From JBGVMW01 sp045125095 (GTDB lineage Bacteria; Bacillota; Clostridia; Lachnospirales; Lachnospiraceae), in the NCBI GenBank assembly GCA_045125095.1, contig JBGVMW010000063.1, forward strand, positions 1 to 6,900: DNA of 6,900 bases. Reading direction: 5' to 3'. This document shows positions 6,563 to 6,900 of this stretch, in pieces. Position numbers and translations under genes: made by a program. The first letter of the stretch is position 1. The number at the start of each line of letters is the position of its first letter. Below the pieces are notes generated by a model that was not told the origin of the DNA, did not search any database, and worked only from the letters and a program-made list of their open reading frames with translations.

Positions 6563-6650
6563 TAATTACAATATTAATGGATGACTACAGTCGTATCTAA
6601 TGTATATGCAATTCCTTCTTTTTGCTATGTAATTCACGACTGATATGTGT

Positions 6651-6679
6651 ATTTTACTATATTTTAAATATTTTTACAA
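6651..6679 (-). promoter_or_regulatory. Probable sigma-A promoter of the EF-G-like gene
   Basis: On the minus strand TTGTAA (6674-6679) and TAAAAT (6651-6656) are 17 bp apart, matching the consensus at four of six and five of six positions. Transcription would begin near 6644, giving a leader of about 145 nt. The surroundings are extremely AT-rich, so alternatives exist; a perfect TATAAT lies further up near 6703-6708 but without a good -35. Confidence 0.5.
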
Positions 6680-6731
6680 TATCTTTTGTAAATATTTCAC
6701 AAATTATAGTCCTTTTCTAAAAAAGAAAAAG

Positions 6732-6900
6732 AGGCAGGTGCGAAAGTGAAGACCATTCGCAAATTGTCAGAATTGTTTGTGCAAATAACTGCTTACTACA
6801 TAGTCTATATTTGACGCGCTCTCGCTCCCTTCAAACGTAGCGGACACTAAGGCTGTAAAATACACAGCCTAAGTGCCGACGTTTTCAGAGGGTCACATAT
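6732..6900. repeat. Palindromic repeat element, copy B (partial, cut by window edge)
   Basis: This copy shows the left terminal repeat (6732-6817), a short GC-rich joint (6818-6832) and the central hairpin (6833-6884). It then shows the first 16 bases of the right terminal repeat (6885-6900) before the window ends. Its last 68 bases repeat bases 1-68 with one difference, A6871 in place of T39, which puts a mismatch into the 12-bp hairpin stem. The terminal repeat is the inverse of 58-144 in copy A. The copies have the same orientation and bracket about 6.6 kb of other sequence. The element lies upstream of the GTPase promoter and encodes no evident protein. Confidence 0.8.

Noticed and set aside
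1..6900. Window as a circular molecule or a sequence that overlaps itself at the ends
   Set aside because: The 68-bp edge match contains a base difference, and the reconstructed element explains both edges as two separate copies.

Overview
The window is AT-rich, and every convincing gene lies on the minus strand. The protein types suggest a gut-type Clostridia, most likely Lachnospiraceae. They are a clostridial EF-G paralogue, a solute-binding/von Willebrand A fusion and a CmpB-family membrane protein, behind strong AGGAGG-like ribosome binding sites. This is inferred from sequence style and not from any database match.

Reading in the direction of transcription (right to left): 6732-6900 is most of a palindromic repeat element. 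Next come an AT-rich promoter and a leader of roughly 145 nt, then a gene for an EF-G-like translational GTPase (4406-6499), which ends at an intrinsic terminator (4362-4398). The space 3969-4361 has no gene. It holds a 20-bp perfect inverted repeat, a GC-rich palindromic island, a possible decayed piece of the edge repeat, and a good extended -10 promoter. That promoter drives a compact cluster: a two-helix membrane protein with an acidic coiled C-terminal part (3264-3968), a membrane-anchored or secreted solute-binding/VWA fusion (1570-3264, overlapping by one base as TAATG), and a doubled CmpB-type membrane protein (143-1447). The left edge (1-144) is the other part of a second copy of the edge repeat.

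The two edge copies share 68 bp in direct orientation with one mismatch. Taken together they imply an element of about 245 bp, with terminal inverted repeats of about 87 bp and a long central hairpin. No transposase, phage or CRISPR gene is visible.

The GTPase is probably a cytoplasmic translation factor transcribed on its own. The other three genes look like one envelope-associated operon: a membrane hairpin protein, an extracellular ligand-binding/MIDAS protein and a multi-pass membrane protein. Their joint function is unknown. This operon and the edge repeat family are the two most interesting items here.
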